From Streptomyces tanashiensis (GTDB lineage: Bacteria > Actinomycetota > Actinomycetes > Streptomycetales > Streptomycetaceae), in assembly GCF_014648895.1 (NCBI RefSeq), contig NZ_BMRZ01000020.1:1-64000 (forward strand): DNA of 64,000 nucleotides, written 5' to 3'. A program made the translations under genes and the position numbers. Numbering within the stretch: the stretch's first letter is position 1; the number at the start of each line of letters is the position of its first letter. Below are positions 42,518 to 52,217 of this stretch, in pieces. Below the pieces are notes generated by a model, which saw only the letters and a list, made by a program, of their open reading frames with translations, was not told where the DNA came from and did not search any database.

Positions 42518-43798
42518 ATGCGCGGGATCAGCGGGATCAGTCGAAGGGGGCTTCTCGGAGCGGGCGTCGGGGCCGCCGCGGCGATGGGGCTTGCCGCATG
42601 CAGCACCGGAGACCAGGACAAGCCAGGACGTTCCGGGCCCGGCAAGGGGGGTGACGTCTCGGCGGACCCGAGCACGCCCACCCCGACCAAGGACGACGCC
42701 CGGCTCATCGGCGACGGTTCCACCGCCGACACCGGCAAGCAGCCGCACCAGCCCGACACGCCCGTCCCGCTCGAACCCGGCCAGACCCCGCCCCAGTTCG
42801 TGATCTTCTCCTGGGACGGCGCCGGCGAGGTCGGCAACGGTCTCTTCCCGCGCTTCCTCGAACTCGCCAAGAACAACGACGCGGCGATGACCTTCTTCCT
42901 CTCCGGGATCTACCTCCTCCCCGAGTCCAAGAAGGACCTCTACCGCCCGCCGAACAACCGCGTCGGCGCCTCCGACATCGGCTACCTCACCGACGGGCAC
43001 ATCAAGGACACCCTGAAGTACGTCCGGCAGGCCTGGCTCGAAGGCCACGAGATCGGCACCCACTTCAACGGGCACTTCTGCGGCGGCTCCGGCTCCGTCG
43101 GCAACTGGACCCCGGCCCAGTGGCAGAGCGAGATCGACCAGGCGATGAAGTTCGTCACCGAGTGGAAGACCAACAGCGGCTGGACCGACCTCGACCCGCT
43201 GCCCTTCGACTACTCCAAGGAGCTCGTCGGCGGCCGCACCCCCTGCCTCCTCGGCCAGGACAACCTGCTCCCCACCGCCAAGCGCCTGAACTGGCGCTAC
43301 GACGCCAGCTCGCCCGGCGGCCGCCAGACCTGGCCCGTCAAGCGCCAGGGGATCTGGGACCTGCCGCTGCAGGCCGTGCCCTTCCCCGGGCACTCCTTCG
43401 AAGTCCTCTCGATGGACTACAACATGCTCGCCAACCAGTCGAAGAACACGACCAAGGGCATGCCCTCGCGCTATCCGGGCTGGCGCAAGCAGGCGGCCGA
43501 GGCGTACCTCTCCGGCTTCACGCGCGCGTACGAGTCGAATCGCGCGCCCTTCTTCATCGGCAACCACTTCGAGCAGTGGAACGGCGGCATCTACATGGAC
43601 GCCGTCGAGGAGGCGCTCAAGGGAATGGCCGGAAAGAAGGACGTACGGCTCGTCTCCTTCAAGCAGTTCGTGGACTGGCTCGACGTCCAGGACCCGAAGA
43701 TCCTGGAGAAGCTGCGCACCCTGGAGGTCGGGCAGAAGCCCGCGGGCGGCTGGAATGCTTTCCTCAAGCCGACGCCCGCCACCGCCCCGGCCGCTTAG
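42518..43798 (+). CDS. NodB-type polysaccharide deacetylase-like lipoprotein
   Basis: This 426-residue exported protein has a twin-arginine-like N-terminus (ISRRGLLGAGVGAAAAM) and lipobox LAAC (Cys28). A Pro/Thr-rich linker precedes a NodB-fold domain with FVIFSWDGAGEVGNG (catalytic Asp position) and GHEIGTHFNGHFCGG (metal His pair HxxxH). It may deacetylate cell-wall or extracellular glycans; activity is inferred. It stands directly upstream of the cytochrome c maturation genes, an arrangement I recall from S. coelicolor. Confidence 0.78.
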   Translation: MRGISGISRRGLLGAGVGAAAAMGLAACSTGDQDKPGRSGPGKGGDVSADPSTPTPTKDDARLIGDGSTADTGKQPHQPDTPVPLEPGQTPPQFVIFSWDGAGEVGNGLFPRFLELAKNNDAAMTFFLSGIYLLPESKKDLYRPPNNRVGASDIGYLTDGHIKDTLKYVRQAWLEGHEIGTHFNGHFCGGSGSVGNWTPAQWQSEIDQAMKFVTEWKTNSGWTDLDPLPFDYSKELVGGRTPCLLGQDNLLPTAKRLNWRYDASSPGGRQTWPVKRQGIWDLPLQAVPFPGHSFEVLSMDYNMLANQSKNTTKGMPSRYPGWRKQAAEAYLSGFTRAYESNRAPFFIGNHFEQWNGGIYMDAVEEALKGMAGKKDVRLVSFKQFVDWLDVQDPKILEKLRTLEVGQKPAGGWNAFLKPTPATAPAA

Positions 43799-43875
43799 AC
43801 GATCTTGACAAGGGGCTTTACGGGCACGTAGGGGGGTGCCCAAGATCCCCCAAACGCCCATGCGAAACTTTTCAC

Positions 43876-44481
43876 ATGAGCCTTAGCCGTGCCCCTCGAC
43901 GCACCCTGCTCGCCGTCGCAGTGCTGACCGCCGCCGTCACACTCTCGGCCTGCAGCGGCGACAACAACGGCAAGTCCGGCGGCGGTGGCAACACCAACTT
44001 CGTGACCAACACGGGCGGTATCTCCACCGCCGCCAAGGGCGAGCGCGCCTCCACCGGGAAGCTCGCGGGCGAGACCCTCGACGGCAAGCAGCTCGACGTC
44101 GCCGACCTCAAGGGCAAGGTCGTCGTCCTCAACGCCTGGGGCTCCTGGTGCGGCCCCTGCCGCGCCGAGGCCCCGCACTTCGCGAAGGTCGCCAAGGACC
44201 TCCAGGGCAAGGGCGTCGAATTCGTCGGCCTCAACACCCGCGATCCCAACAAGCAGCCCGCGATCGCCTTCGAGGAGGACTACGGGGTGCCCTACCCCAG
44301 CCTCTACGACCCGCAGGGCAAGCTGATCCTCTTCGGCTTCCCCAAGGGCACCCTCAGCCTCCAGGGCATCCCCTCCACCGTCGTCCTCGACAAGGAGGGC
44401 AAGATCGCCGCCCGTTCCCTCATGGCGCTCGACGAGAAGAAGCTCCGGTCGATGATCGAGCCTCTCCTCAAGGAGAAGTGA
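43876..44481 (+). CDS. TlpA/ResA-like thioredoxin-fold lipoprotein
   Basis: This 201-residue membrane-anchored thiol-disulfide oxidoreductase has lipobox LSAC (Cys26) and the active site WGSWCGPCRAEAP (Cys92 and Cys95). The strand order KVVVLNAW, FVGLNTRDPN, IPSTVVLDKEG fits the TlpA/ResA/DsbE family. It probably keeps apocytochrome c cysteines reduced outside the membrane before heme attachment. CcdA follows by 4 bases, then ResB and CcsB. Confidence 0.88.
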   Translation: MSLSRAPRRTLLAVAVLTAAVTLSACSGDNNGKSGGGGNTNFVTNTGGISTAAKGERASTGKLAGETLDGKQLDVADLKGKVVVLNAWGSWCGPCRAEAPHFAKVAKDLQGKGVEFVGLNTRDPNKQPAIAFEEDYGVPYPSLYDPQGKLILFGFPKGTLSLQGIPSTVVLDKEGKIAARSLMALDEKKLRSMIEPLLKEK

Positions 44482-44485
44482 GTCC

Positions 44486-45223
44486 GTGATCGAGACGGTC
44501 AACAGCGGAGCCCTGCTGCTCGCCCTGCCCATCGCGGTCCTCGGCGGTCTGGTCTCCTTCTTCTCGCCGTGCGTGCTCCCGCTCGTCCCCGGCTACCTCT
44601 CGTACGTCACAGGGGTCACCGGCGCAGACCTCGCCGAGAGCCGCCGCGGCCGGATGACCGCCGGCGCCGTCCTCTTCGTCCTCGGCTTCACCGCCGTCTT
44701 CGTCTCCGGCGGCGCGCTCTTCGGCTACTTCGGGTCGACCCTCCAGAAGTACAGCGACACGCTCACCACGATCCTCGGCGTGCTCATGATCCTCATGGGC
44801 GTCTTCTTCGCCGGCCTGATGCCCTGGTTCACGCAGCGCGAGTTCCGCTTCCACAAGAAGCCGGCCGCCGGACTGATCGGCGCCCCGGTGCTCGGCGCGC
44901 TCTTCGGCATCGGCTGGACCCCGTGCATCGGCCCGACCCTCGCCTCCGTCAACGCCCTCGCCCTGGAGCAGGCCAGCGCCGGGCGGGGAGCGATACTCGC
45001 CTTCGCGTACTGCCTCGGCCTCGGCGTCCCGTTCGTGCTCGCCGCGATCGCCTTCCGCAAGGCGCTCGGTGCGTTCGGCTGGGTGAAGAAGCACTATGTG
45101 TGGGTCATGCGGATCGGCGGCGGCATGATGATCGTCACCGGTCTCCTGCTCCTGACGGGTGCGTGGGACGACATGGTCGCCACGATGCAGGGCTGGTCCA
45201 GCGGTTTCACGGTGGGGATCTGA
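44486..45223 (+). CDS. ccdA: Cytochrome c biogenesis protein CcdA
   Basis: This 245-residue membrane protein of about six helices shuttles electrons from cytosolic thioredoxin to extracytoplasmic TlpA/ResA. The redox cysteines are in FFSPCVLPLVPGYLSYVTG (Cys29) and GWTPCIGPTLAS (Cys147), as in the DsbD/CcdA family. GTG start, 4 bases after tlpA. The next gene begins 5 bases after its stop. Confidence 0.92.
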   Translation: MIETVNSGALLLALPIAVLGGLVSFFSPCVLPLVPGYLSYVTGVTGADLAESRRGRMTAGAVLFVLGFTAVFVSGGALFGYFGSTLQKYSDTLTTILGVLMILMGVFFAGLMPWFTQREFRFHKKPAAGLIGAPVLGALFGIGWTPCIGPTLASVNALALEQASAGRGAILAFAYCLGLGVPFVLAAIAFRKALGAFGWVKKHYVWVMRIGGGMMIVTGLLLLTGAWDDMVATMQGWSSGFTVGI

Positions 45224-45228
45224 GTTCC

Positions 45229-46935
45229 ATGAGCAAGACCGATACGAGCGAGACCGGGCGAGCCGCCGAGGAGGCGGCCGGGGCCCAGCTGTCGACCGCT
45301 CCCCAGGAGGAGACCGTCGTCGGCGGACCCACCCTCGGGGTCGTCGGCTGGATCCGCTGGTTCTGGCGGCAGCTGACCTCCATGCGGGTCGCGCTGATCC
45401 TGCTCTTCCTGCTCTCCCTGGGCGCCGTCCCCGGCTCCCTCATCCCGCAGACCAGCGCGGACGAGCTGAAGGTGCAGGCCTTCAAGGACGCCCACAAGAC
45501 GCTCACCCCGCTGTACGAGAAGCTCCAGTTCTTCGACGTCTACAGCTCGGTGTGGTTCTCCGCGATCTACATCCTGCTGTTCGTCTCCCTCATCGGCTGC
45601 ATCGTGCCGCGCAGCTGGCAGTTCGTCGGCCAGCTCCGCAGCCGCCCGCCGGGCGCCCCCCGGCGCCTCGACCGGCTCCCCGCGTACACCACCTGGCGCA
45701 CCGAGGCCGAGCCCGAGCAGGTCCACGAGGCCGCGCTCACGCTCCTCAAGGGCCGCCGCTTCCGCGCCCACACGGCGGGGAACGCGGTCGCGGCCGAGAA
45801 GGGCTACCTCCGCGAGGCCGGCAACCTGGCCTTCCACGTCGCCCTGATCGTGATGCTCGTCGCCTTCGCCTGGGGCCAGCTCTTCAAGTCCGAGGGCGGC
45901 AAGCTGATCGTCGAGGGCGACGGCTTCTCCAACACGCTCACCCAGTACGACGACTTCAAGTCCGGCTCCCAGTTCGGCACCGACGAGCTGGAGCCGTTCA
46001 GCTTCAAGCTGGAGTCCTTCAACGGCACGTACGAGAAGAACGGCCCCCAGCGCGGCACCCCGCGCACCTTCGAGGCGGCCGTCAGCTACTCGCAGGGCGG
46101 CGCCGACAAGAAGGCGGTCATCCGGGTCAACGAGCCGCTGAAGGTGGGCGACTCCAAGGTCTATCTGATCGCCCACGGGTACGCGCCCGTCGTCACCGTC
46201 AAGGACGGCCGCGGCAAGACCGTCTTCCACGGCGCCGTGCCGCTGCTGCCGATCGACAACAACATCACGTCGACCGGCGCGATCAAGGTCATGGACGGCT
46301 ACCGCGACAAGAACGGCAAGAAGGAGCAGCTGGGCTTCCAGGCCTTCTTCGTGCCGACCTTCGCGGGCGCCGGCAAGGGCACGATGTTCTCGCAGTTCCC
46401 CGCGCTCGACTTCCCGGTCATGGCGCTCACCGGCTTCCACGGCGACCTCCGCGTGAACTCCGGCCTGCCGCAGAACGTGTACCAGCTCGACAAGTCCAAG
46501 ATGACCCAGTTCACGGACGCGTCCGGCAACAAGCTCGCGCAGCGCATGCTGCCCGGCGAGACCATGACGCTGCCCGACGGCGCCGGCTCGATCACCTTCG
46601 AGAAGGACGTCAAGGAGTGGGCGAGCTTCCAGATCTCGCAGCAGCCCGGCAACGGGCTCGCCCTCGCGGGCGCCATCGCCGCGATCGCCGGACTGACCGG
46701 TTCGCTCTTCATCCAGCGGCGCCGCGTCTGGGTCCGGGCCGTGCGCGGTGAGGACGGCGTGACCGTCGTCGAGATGGCCGGCCTCGGCCGGAGCGAGTCC
46801 GCCAAGCTGCCGGAGGAGCTGGGTGACCTCGCGGTCGCGCTCACCGTTCAGGCGCCCCCCGCGGCGGAAGCCGTACCGGAAACCGCGGAAGAACCCGCAG
46901 AAGACCCTGCCCCTTCTGGAGAGGCCGACAAGTGA
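45229..46935 (+). CDS. resB: Cytochrome c biogenesis protein ResB/Ccs1
   Basis: This 568-residue component of the System II heme lyase has three N-terminal membrane segments after a charged start (WFWRQLTSMRVALILLFLLS, SVWFSAIYILLFVSLIGCIV and NLAFHVALIVMLVAFAWGQL). A large extracytoplasmic domain with many Gly/Lys follows, and a fourth helix (GLALAGAIAAIAGLTGSLFI) precedes the acidic, Pro-rich tail. ResB pairs with CcsB to pass heme across the membrane to c-type cytochromes. The stop overlaps the GTG of ccsB. Confidence 0.92.
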   Translation: MSKTDTSETGRAAEEAAGAQLSTAPQEETVVGGPTLGVVGWIRWFWRQLTSMRVALILLFLLSLGAVPGSLIPQTSADELKVQAFKDAHKTLTPLYEKLQFFDVYSSVWFSAIYILLFVSLIGCIVPRSWQFVGQLRSRPPGAPRRLDRLPAYTTWRTEAEPEQVHEAALTLLKGRRFRAHTAGNAVAAEKGYLREAGNLAFHVALIVMLVAFAWGQLFKSEGGKLIVEGDGFSNTLTQYDDFKSGSQFGTDELEPFSFKLESFNGTYEKNGPQRGTPRTFEAAVSYSQGGADKKAVIRVNEPLKVGDSKVYLIAHGYAPVVTVKDGRGKTVFHGAVPLLPIDNNITSTGAIKVMDGYRDKNGKKEQLGFQAFFVPTFAGAGKGTMFSQFPALDFPVMALTGFHGDLRVNSGLPQNVYQLDKSKMTQFTDASGNKLAQRMLPGETMTLPDGAGSITFEKDVKEWASFQISQQPGNGLALAGAIAAIAGLTGSLFIQRRRVWVRAVRGEDGVTVVEMAGLGRSESAKLPEELGDLAVALTVQAPPAAEAVPETAEEPAEDPAPSGEADK

Positions 46936-48014
46936 TCCTCGCCGCCACGACCAACGAGAGCCTGGCGCGGATGAGCGACCTGCTCATCTACTCCTCGATG
47001 GCCGTCTACACACTGGCCTTCTTCGCCCACATCGCCGAGTGGGTGTTCGGCAGCCGCAGCAAGGTCGGCCGCACCGCCGCCGCCCTGACGCAGCAGGCTC
47101 CGGCCGCCGCCCCGGCCGTGACCGTCCAGGTCAAGAAGGCCGGCGGGACCACCGTCCTCGACAAGCCGAAGGTCGTCACGCGCTCCGCGGCCGGCACCCG
47201 TGACGTGCCGGACGGTCCGGGCGCGGCGGGCGGCACCGTCCAGGGCGACCTGTACGGCCGCATCGCCGTCTCGCTCACCGTTCTCGCGTTCCTGGTCGAG
47301 GCCTCGGGCGTGGTCGCCCGGGCGCTCTCCGTGCAGCGTGCCCCCTGGGGCAACATGTACGAGTTCTCCACCACCTTCTCGACGGTGGCGGTCGGCGCGT
47401 ACCTCGGCTTCCTCCTCGCGAAGAAGAACGTCCGCTGGATCGGCCTTCCGCTGGTCACCACCGTCCTGCTCGACCTGGGCATGGCCGTCACCTGGCTGAA
47501 GACCCCCAGCGACCAGCTGGTCCCGGCGCTCGACTCGTACTGGCTGTGGATCCACGTCTCCACCGCGATCTTCTGCGGCGCGGTCTTCTACATCGGCGCG
47601 GTCGCGACCCTGCTGTACCTCTTCCGCGACTCGTACGAGAACAAGCTCGCGACCGGCGGGAACCCCGGCTCCTTCGCCCGCTCCGTCCTGGAGCGGCTGC
47701 CCGCCGCCGCCTCGCTCGACAAGTTCGCCTACCGGGTCAACGCGGCCGTCTTCCCGCTCTGGACCTTCACGATCATCGCCGGCGCGATCTGGGCCGGTGA
47801 CGCGTGGGGCCGCTACTGGGGCTGGGACGCCAAGGAGGTCTGGTCCTTCATCACGTGGGTCGGTTACGCGGCGTACCTGCACGCGCGCGCGACGGCCGGG
47901 TGGAAGGGCCGGAAGGCGGCGTACATCGCGCTCATCGCCTTCGGCTGCTTCCTCTTCAACTACTACGGCGTCAACATCTTCGTGAGCAGCAAGCACTCCT
48001 ACGCCGGCGTCTGA
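46932..48014 (+). CDS. ccsB: Cytochrome c assembly protein CcsB/CcsA
   Basis: This 360-residue protein carries about eight membrane helices and the tryptophan-rich heme-handling motif near residues 292-309 (WGRYWGWDAKEVWSFITW), with His residues on both sides. It forms the cytochrome c synthase with ResB. An unusual Ala/Pro/Val/Lys-rich cytosolic loop (residues ~50-100) separates the first helix from the rest, a feature common in actinobacterial versions. GTG start overlapping the resB stop (GTGA). Confidence 0.92.
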   Translation: MILAATTNESLARMSDLLIYSSMAVYTLAFFAHIAEWVFGSRSKVGRTAAALTQQAPAAAPAVTVQVKKAGGTTVLDKPKVVTRSAAGTRDVPDGPGAAGGTVQGDLYGRIAVSLTVLAFLVEASGVVARALSVQRAPWGNMYEFSTTFSTVAVGAYLGFLLAKKNVRWIGLPLVTTVLLDLGMAVTWLKTPSDQLVPALDSYWLWIHVSTAIFCGAVFYIGAVATLLYLFRDSYENKLATGGNPGSFARSVLERLPAAASLDKFAYRVNAAVFPLWTFTIIAGAIWAGDAWGRYWGWDAKEVWSFITWVGYAAYLHARATAGWKGRKAAYIALIAFGCFLFNYYGVNIFVSSKHSYAGV

Positions 48015-48051
48015 GCTGGCACGGGGCCTGCCCCGGGGTGACGCTGGAGGT

Positions 48052-48582
48052 ATGAGCGAGATCCCCCGGGGCAGGAGCGAGACCCACGACGGCGACGCGC
48101 ACCTGCTGCGGTTCGTGGTGGACCTTCCGCATCCGCTGCCGCTGGTCTGGGCGGCCGTCGCCTCGCCCGAGGGCCTGCCGGGCTGGCTCTGCGAGGCGGA
48201 TCCGCTGGAGCCGCGGCTGGGCGGGAAGGTCACTCTCCGCTGGCTGAACAGTGACACCGAGGTCTCGGGGCGGGTGACCGCCTGGGACCCCGATGTCGTC
48301 GCCGAGTACACGGTCGGTCCTTCGCACGGCCGGATCCGGTTCCATCTGGAGCCGGGGTCCGGGGGCGACGGGTCGACCGTGCTGCGTTTCACCAACGAGT
48401 TCCGCGGGTCGGCGGAGTACCGGCTGGACTGCCTCGCCGGGTGGCACGAGCACTTCGAGCGGCTCGCCGCGGCGCTGGGCGGTCACCCGAGCGACTGGCG
48501 GGACTGGGCGCCCGAGCGCCGGCGGCACCTGCGGGAGCTGTACGAGCGCGACGAAGCGCCCTGGCCCAAGTGGGAGCCGTAG
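48052..48582 (+). CDS. SRPBCC/START-like (AHSA1-type) protein
   Basis: This 176-residue soluble protein has the START-like fold of activator-of-HSP90 homologs: LPHPLPLVWAAVASPEGLPGWLCEADPLEPRLGG, then VTAWDPDVVAEYTVG, TVLRFTNEF and a C-terminal helix WHEHFERLAAAL. Such proteins bind small hydrophobic ligands or act as chaperones; function unknown. It lies 37 bases after ccsB but has no obvious role in cytochrome maturation. Confidence 0.78.
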   Translation: MSEIPRGRSETHDGDAHLLRFVVDLPHPLPLVWAAVASPEGLPGWLCEADPLEPRLGGKVTLRWLNSDTEVSGRVTAWDPDVVAEYTVGPSHGRIRFHLEPGSGGDGSTVLRFTNEFRGSAEYRLDCLAGWHEHFERLAAALGGHPSDWRDWAPERRRHLRELYERDEAPWPKWEP

Positions 48583-48601
48583 GACCCGCCCGCAACGGGC
48601 G

Positions 48602-50149
48602 TCACCCCTTCTTCGGGGGCAGGCAGGTGTCCGTCGGGGGGTTTCCCTCCGGCCAGGCCATCTGGACGAAGCGCTGGGTGCCGTCCTGGGCCAGTTCCAC
48701 GATCGGGACCGCCTTGTTGTACGGGTTGCCGTAGTTGTCCAGGCAGATCCAGCCGCTCGCGCCCTGGACCCGCAGGGAGCCCTTGACCTGCGGCCACTGC
48801 GTCCCCACGTCCTCCTTCGACGGGTACGCCGAGCCCTCCGGGGTGGCCTGGCGGATGGCGTGGACCGCCGTCGCCATCGCGTCGTACGCGATGATCGCCT
48901 GGCCGTCCGCGAGCGCCACCGGCTCGTTCTTCGGGGCGGCCTTGGCGATGTCCTCCACGAAGTCCGCGTACGCCTGCGCGGAGCCGCCCGTCCGGGGGAG
49001 CGTCCGCCCCGGGGCCGGCTTCCAGGCGTCGGGGTGGGCCAGCGACGCGTACCGCACGGTCAGCCTGCTCTTGAGGGCGTTCCGGTCGAGCTTCTTGTCC
49101 GCGCCCAGGTACGAGCCCTCGTCGCCGGTCAGGACCGTGAAGGCGCGGTCGACGCAGCCGCGGTCGCCGAGCGCGTTGATGAACTGGCGCAGCTGGGTGT
49201 GGCGGCCCGCGAAGAAGACGGTCTCGGTGCGGGTGTCGCAGATGAGGTGCGTGATGTTGCGGAAGGTGTTGGCGGTGGTGCCCTCCTGGGTGGAGTCGGC
49301 GGCCGAGGTGAACTCCTGCGGCTCCAGGGGCGCCTTCGCGAGGGAGGCGGCGAAGGCCGCCTTCAGCGTGTCGACGTAGTGGTCGCCGCTGCGGGTGTCC
49401 TGGACGAGGAGCGCCTTGGCGGCGTCGACGCGGCCGAAGTGCGCGAGCGCCTTGGCCTCGTCGCTGTTGGTGGGGGAGACGCGGGCGAGGCCGGGGTAGG
49501 GCTTGCGGCCGGGGCCGTTGGCGATGTCGTCGGCGGTGATGGTGGTGCCGACGACGGCGACCCGGGCGCGGGTGAGGGCGGTCACCGCCTCGCGCATCTC
49601 CGTGGAGGAGGTGGCGATGCCGGAGACGGCCCGCAGCCGGTCGGGGCCGTCGGCCATGGCGACGAGCTGGTCGACGGTGGTGCGCCAGTGGGCGTTGCCC
49701 TGGCCGGTGTTGGCGAGCACGAGACGGATGGTGGGCCGCTGGCCGTTGGACTCCTGGTTGGCCCGGCGCTGGTAGGCGTACGCGCCCTGCACCTCGTGCA
49801 GGACCTTGGCGCGCATGCCGCTGTCGGTGGAGGTCAGGGGCAGGAGGACGGCGACGGTGACGTACTCGCCGGCCTTGAGGCCTGCGTTCTCGTCGCGGAT
49901 GGTCTCGGCGACGGCGCGGAGGTCGCCGGTGCCGAAGTCGTGGCCGGTGCCGTTGACGCCGATGCATTCCTCGCTGCCGGCGGGGCGGGCCACACCGGGA
50001 GCGCAGGAACGGTTTTCCGGCTGGGTGAGCCGGGCGAAGCCGTACCCGCCGAGGCCGAGGACGACGGCGGCCGTGACGACCGAGGCGACGAGCTTCTGGC
50101 GGGGGGTGCGGACGCGCCGGCGCAGCCGTGCGTCGAAGCGGTCGGGCAT
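48602..50149 (-). CDS. Membrane-anchored type I ligand-binding protein (branched-chain amino-acid receptor fold)
   Basis: This 515-residue protein resembles the Leu/Ile/Val-binding (type I periplasmic binding) family, with TVAVLLPLTSTDSGM, VNGTGHDFG and GVARPAGSEECIG in its first third. Instead of a cleavable signal or lipobox it has a basic cytoplasmic N-terminus and one uncleaved-looking helix (VASVVTAAVVLGLGGYGFAR, residues 21-40). No permease or ABC ATPase is nearby. Upstream, on the same strand, is a large AAA-type ATPase whose stop lies four bases away. The pair may form a sensory complex rather than a transporter. Confidence 0.78.
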   Translation of the reverse strand: MPDRFDARLRRRVRTPRQKLVASVVTAAVVLGLGGYGFARLTQPENRSCAPGVARPAGSEECIGVNGTGHDFGTGDLRAVAETIRDENAGLKAGEYVTVAVLLPLTSTDSGMRAKVLHEVQGAYAYQRRANQESNGQRPTIRLVLANTGQGNAHWRTTVDQLVAMADGPDRLRAVSGIATSSTEMREAVTALTRARVAVVGTTITADDIANGPGRKPYPGLARVSPTNSDEAKALAHFGRVDAAKALLVQDTRSGDHYVDTLKAAFAASLAKAPLEPQEFTSAADSTQEGTTANTFRNITHLICDTRTETVFFAGRHTQLRQFINALGDRGCVDRAFTVLTGDEGSYLGADKKLDRNALKSRLTVRYASLAHPDAWKPAPGRTLPRTGGSAQAYADFVEDIAKAAPKNEPVALADGQAIIAYDAMATAVHAIRQATPEGSAYPSKEDVGTQWPQVKGSLRVQGASGWICLDNYGNPYNKAVPIVELAQDGTQRFVQMAWPEGNPPTDTCLPPKKG

Positions 50150-50153
50150 GGCG

Positions 50154-52217
50154 TCAGACTCCGTTCTCACGGCCCGGCGGCAGCGAGAGCTCCCGCCAGG
50201 CACGGATGTCGCGCGGCCAGTGGCCTGCCGCGTCCCAGAGTGAACCGCTGCCCGTCAGATGGCGGCCGGAGAGCCGGCGCAGCTCGTGCGCGAGCCGGTC
50301 GGCGACCTCGTCGTCGGGCAGTGCGAGCGGATCGGTGAGCAGCCACACGGCGTGCAGCAGCCGCCGTACGGACAGGTGGAGTGCGGTGGTCTCGGGGTCC
50401 AGGCCGTCGGGGAGGGCGCCGGCCGGCTCCTGCCCGAGGGCGACCGCCCGGCGCGGATCGGGGCCCGGCCGGTTCCGCTCGCGCGGGTACGGGGCGGCGG
50501 CGATGAACCGGAGCCGGCCGAGCCAGCCGAGGACGTCCTGCTCGGGGAAGGTCTCCCGCAGATGGGCGACGGCCTCCTCGGTACGGCCGAGGGCCAGGCC
50601 GTGATGGAGGCGGTACGGGCCGGGGCCGGGCCCGTAGTGGCGGTACAGCGTCTCGTGGACGGCGTGCCAGGCGGCGTACCGCGGGTGGTCGCCGTCCTCG
50701 AAGCGGAGCCGGTGGAGGAGCAGCGCGCGCAGCAGCGGGTCGGCGACGAAGTGGCCCGGGCCCTCGCCCCAGTTCTCGGCGCGCAGCTGGTCGCGGACCC
50801 GCAGGGCCACGTCCCCGTCCAGGGATTCCCCCTGGAGCCGGGCGTGGGCGAGCATCCGGGCGGACTCCTCGTCGTGGGTCGCGGCCAGCACGGCGTACGG
50901 CCCCGGTCGGCGGACCGGCAGGAGTTCGGCGAGGAGCGTGGGGGCGACGGGCACCGGCGGGGCGTCCTCGCGTAACTCTACGGTCAGGTCGAGGAGCCCG
51001 CCCGGGGTGAGACCGGCCCGCAGCTCCGCGGGGACCTCGCCTGCGGCCCGGCCGAGGAGGGCCACGCCCAGGGGGCGGCCGCCGGTCAGCCGGTGGACGG
51101 CGCGGGAGAGTGCGGCGGGGGTGCGGCCCGCCGGGTCGTGGTGGTCGAAGGCGGACCGGGTCTGGGCGGGGGAGAGCGGGGTCAGCTCGACGGCGAGGAT
51201 GCCGGAGCCGACGCTCGTCCCGCGCGGGCACGGCGCCCGGTGCGCGGTCTCGGGCAGCCGGGTGCGGGTGGCCTGCCGCAGGCCCTCGTGGTCGCGGATC
51301 CGGGAGGTGGCGAGGACGACGACCCGGTCGCGGCGGCCCTCGGCGGAACGGGCGCGCAGGATCGGCTCGACGAGCTGCCGGCCGAGCGGCTCGTGGGCGT
51401 TGTCGAGGAGGAGCAGGGGACGGCCGACGCGGCTGCCGCGCCGGAGCCCGGTGTAGGCGGTCAGCAGGTCCTCGGTGAGGGCGCCGACGAGGAAGTCCTC
51501 GGCCTCGCGGCGCCGCCGACCGCCCTGCTCGAAGTCGATGGCGAGCTGCTGGAGTCCGGCCTTGCCGCGCCCGCCGGCGTTGCGGTAGCTGCCGTACCAG
51601 CTCTCGGAGGCGCGCTGGAGGCGGCCGAAGACCTCCTCCAGGACGGTCTCCACGGTCGCCTCGGCGAGCAGCCCGGCGAGCGGGGCGGAGGCCTCGGCGA
51701 AGGTGGCGGCGAGCTTGGCGAGGACCTTGCCGACCCAGTTGGCGGCGGCGCCCCTGGTCGCGTCGACGGTCGCCAGGAGCGGCGCGAGCCGCTGGAGGTC
51801 GCGCCGGGCCCGCTCGTCGTCCTCCTGGGACCAGGCCAGCGAGGCGACCGCGACGAGGCCGAGCGAGAGCCGGGGGAAGCGCACGGGCCGGGCGGCGAGC
51901 ACCTTCGGCGACAGCTGCACGGCCAGTTCGGAGAGGGCGCCGGTGACCGGGGTCCAGCCGGGGCCGTGGTCGGCGGGCGGCTCGATGTGGGCGCAGTCGA
52001 GGAGGGCGAGCGGGGTGTAGCCCCGGTAGCGGTTGCGGACCTCCTTGAGCAGTGCGGTCTTCCCCATGCCGCGCCCGCCCGTGAAGACCGTCACCGGCGG
52101 GTCGTCCCCGTGCTCGTACGCGACGCGCGCGGCCCCCTGCCGGGTGAGCCCGACGAGCCGTGCGGCGAGCCCGCCGTCGTCCAGGACCGCTTCGCGGCCG
52201 TACAGCTCTCTGTCCAC
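50154..52217 (-). CDS. AAA/STAND-type ATP-binding protein
   Basis: This 687-residue cytosolic NTPase has Walker A FTGGRGMGKTALLKEV (residues 45-60, Lys53-Thr54) and a later Walker B-like LLLLDNAHEPLG (around 270). The sensor-type VVVLATSRIRD follows. The second half is helical with many Leu/Arg repeats (DPLLRALLLHRLRFEDGDH) and no recognisable effector domain. Homologs occur in Streptomyces next to ligand-binding proteins. It is four bases upstream of the binding-protein gene and surely co-transcribed. Function unknown. Confidence 0.72.
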   Translation of the reverse strand: MDRELYGREAVLDDGGLAARLVGLTRQGAARVAYEHGDDPPVTVFTGGRGMGKTALLKEVRNRYRGYTPLALLDCAHIEPPADHGPGWTPVTGALSELAVQLSPKVLAARPVRFPRLSLGLVAVASLAWSQEDDERARRDLQRLAPLLATVDATRGAAANWVGKVLAKLAATFAEASAPLAGLLAEATVETVLEEVFGRLQRASESWYGSYRNAGGRGKAGLQQLAIDFEQGGRRRREAEDFLVGALTEDLLTAYTGLRRGSRVGRPLLLLDNAHEPLGRQLVEPILRARSAEGRRDRVVVLATSRIRDHEGLRQATRTRLPETAHRAPCPRGTSVGSGILAVELTPLSPAQTRSAFDHHDPAGRTPAALSRAVHRLTGGRPLGVALLGRAAGEVPAELRAGLTPGGLLDLTVELREDAPPVPVAPTLLAELLPVRRPGPYAVLAATHDEESARMLAHARLQGESLDGDVALRVRDQLRAENWGEGPGHFVADPLLRALLLHRLRFEDGDHPRYAAWHAVHETLYRHYGPGPGPYRLHHGLALGRTEEAVAHLRETFPEQDVLGWLGRLRFIAAAPYPRERNRPGPDPRRAVALGQEPAGALPDGLDPETTALHLSVRRLLHAVWLLTDPLALPDDEVADRLAHELRRLSGRHLTGSGSLWDAAGHWPRDIRAWRELSLPPGRENGV

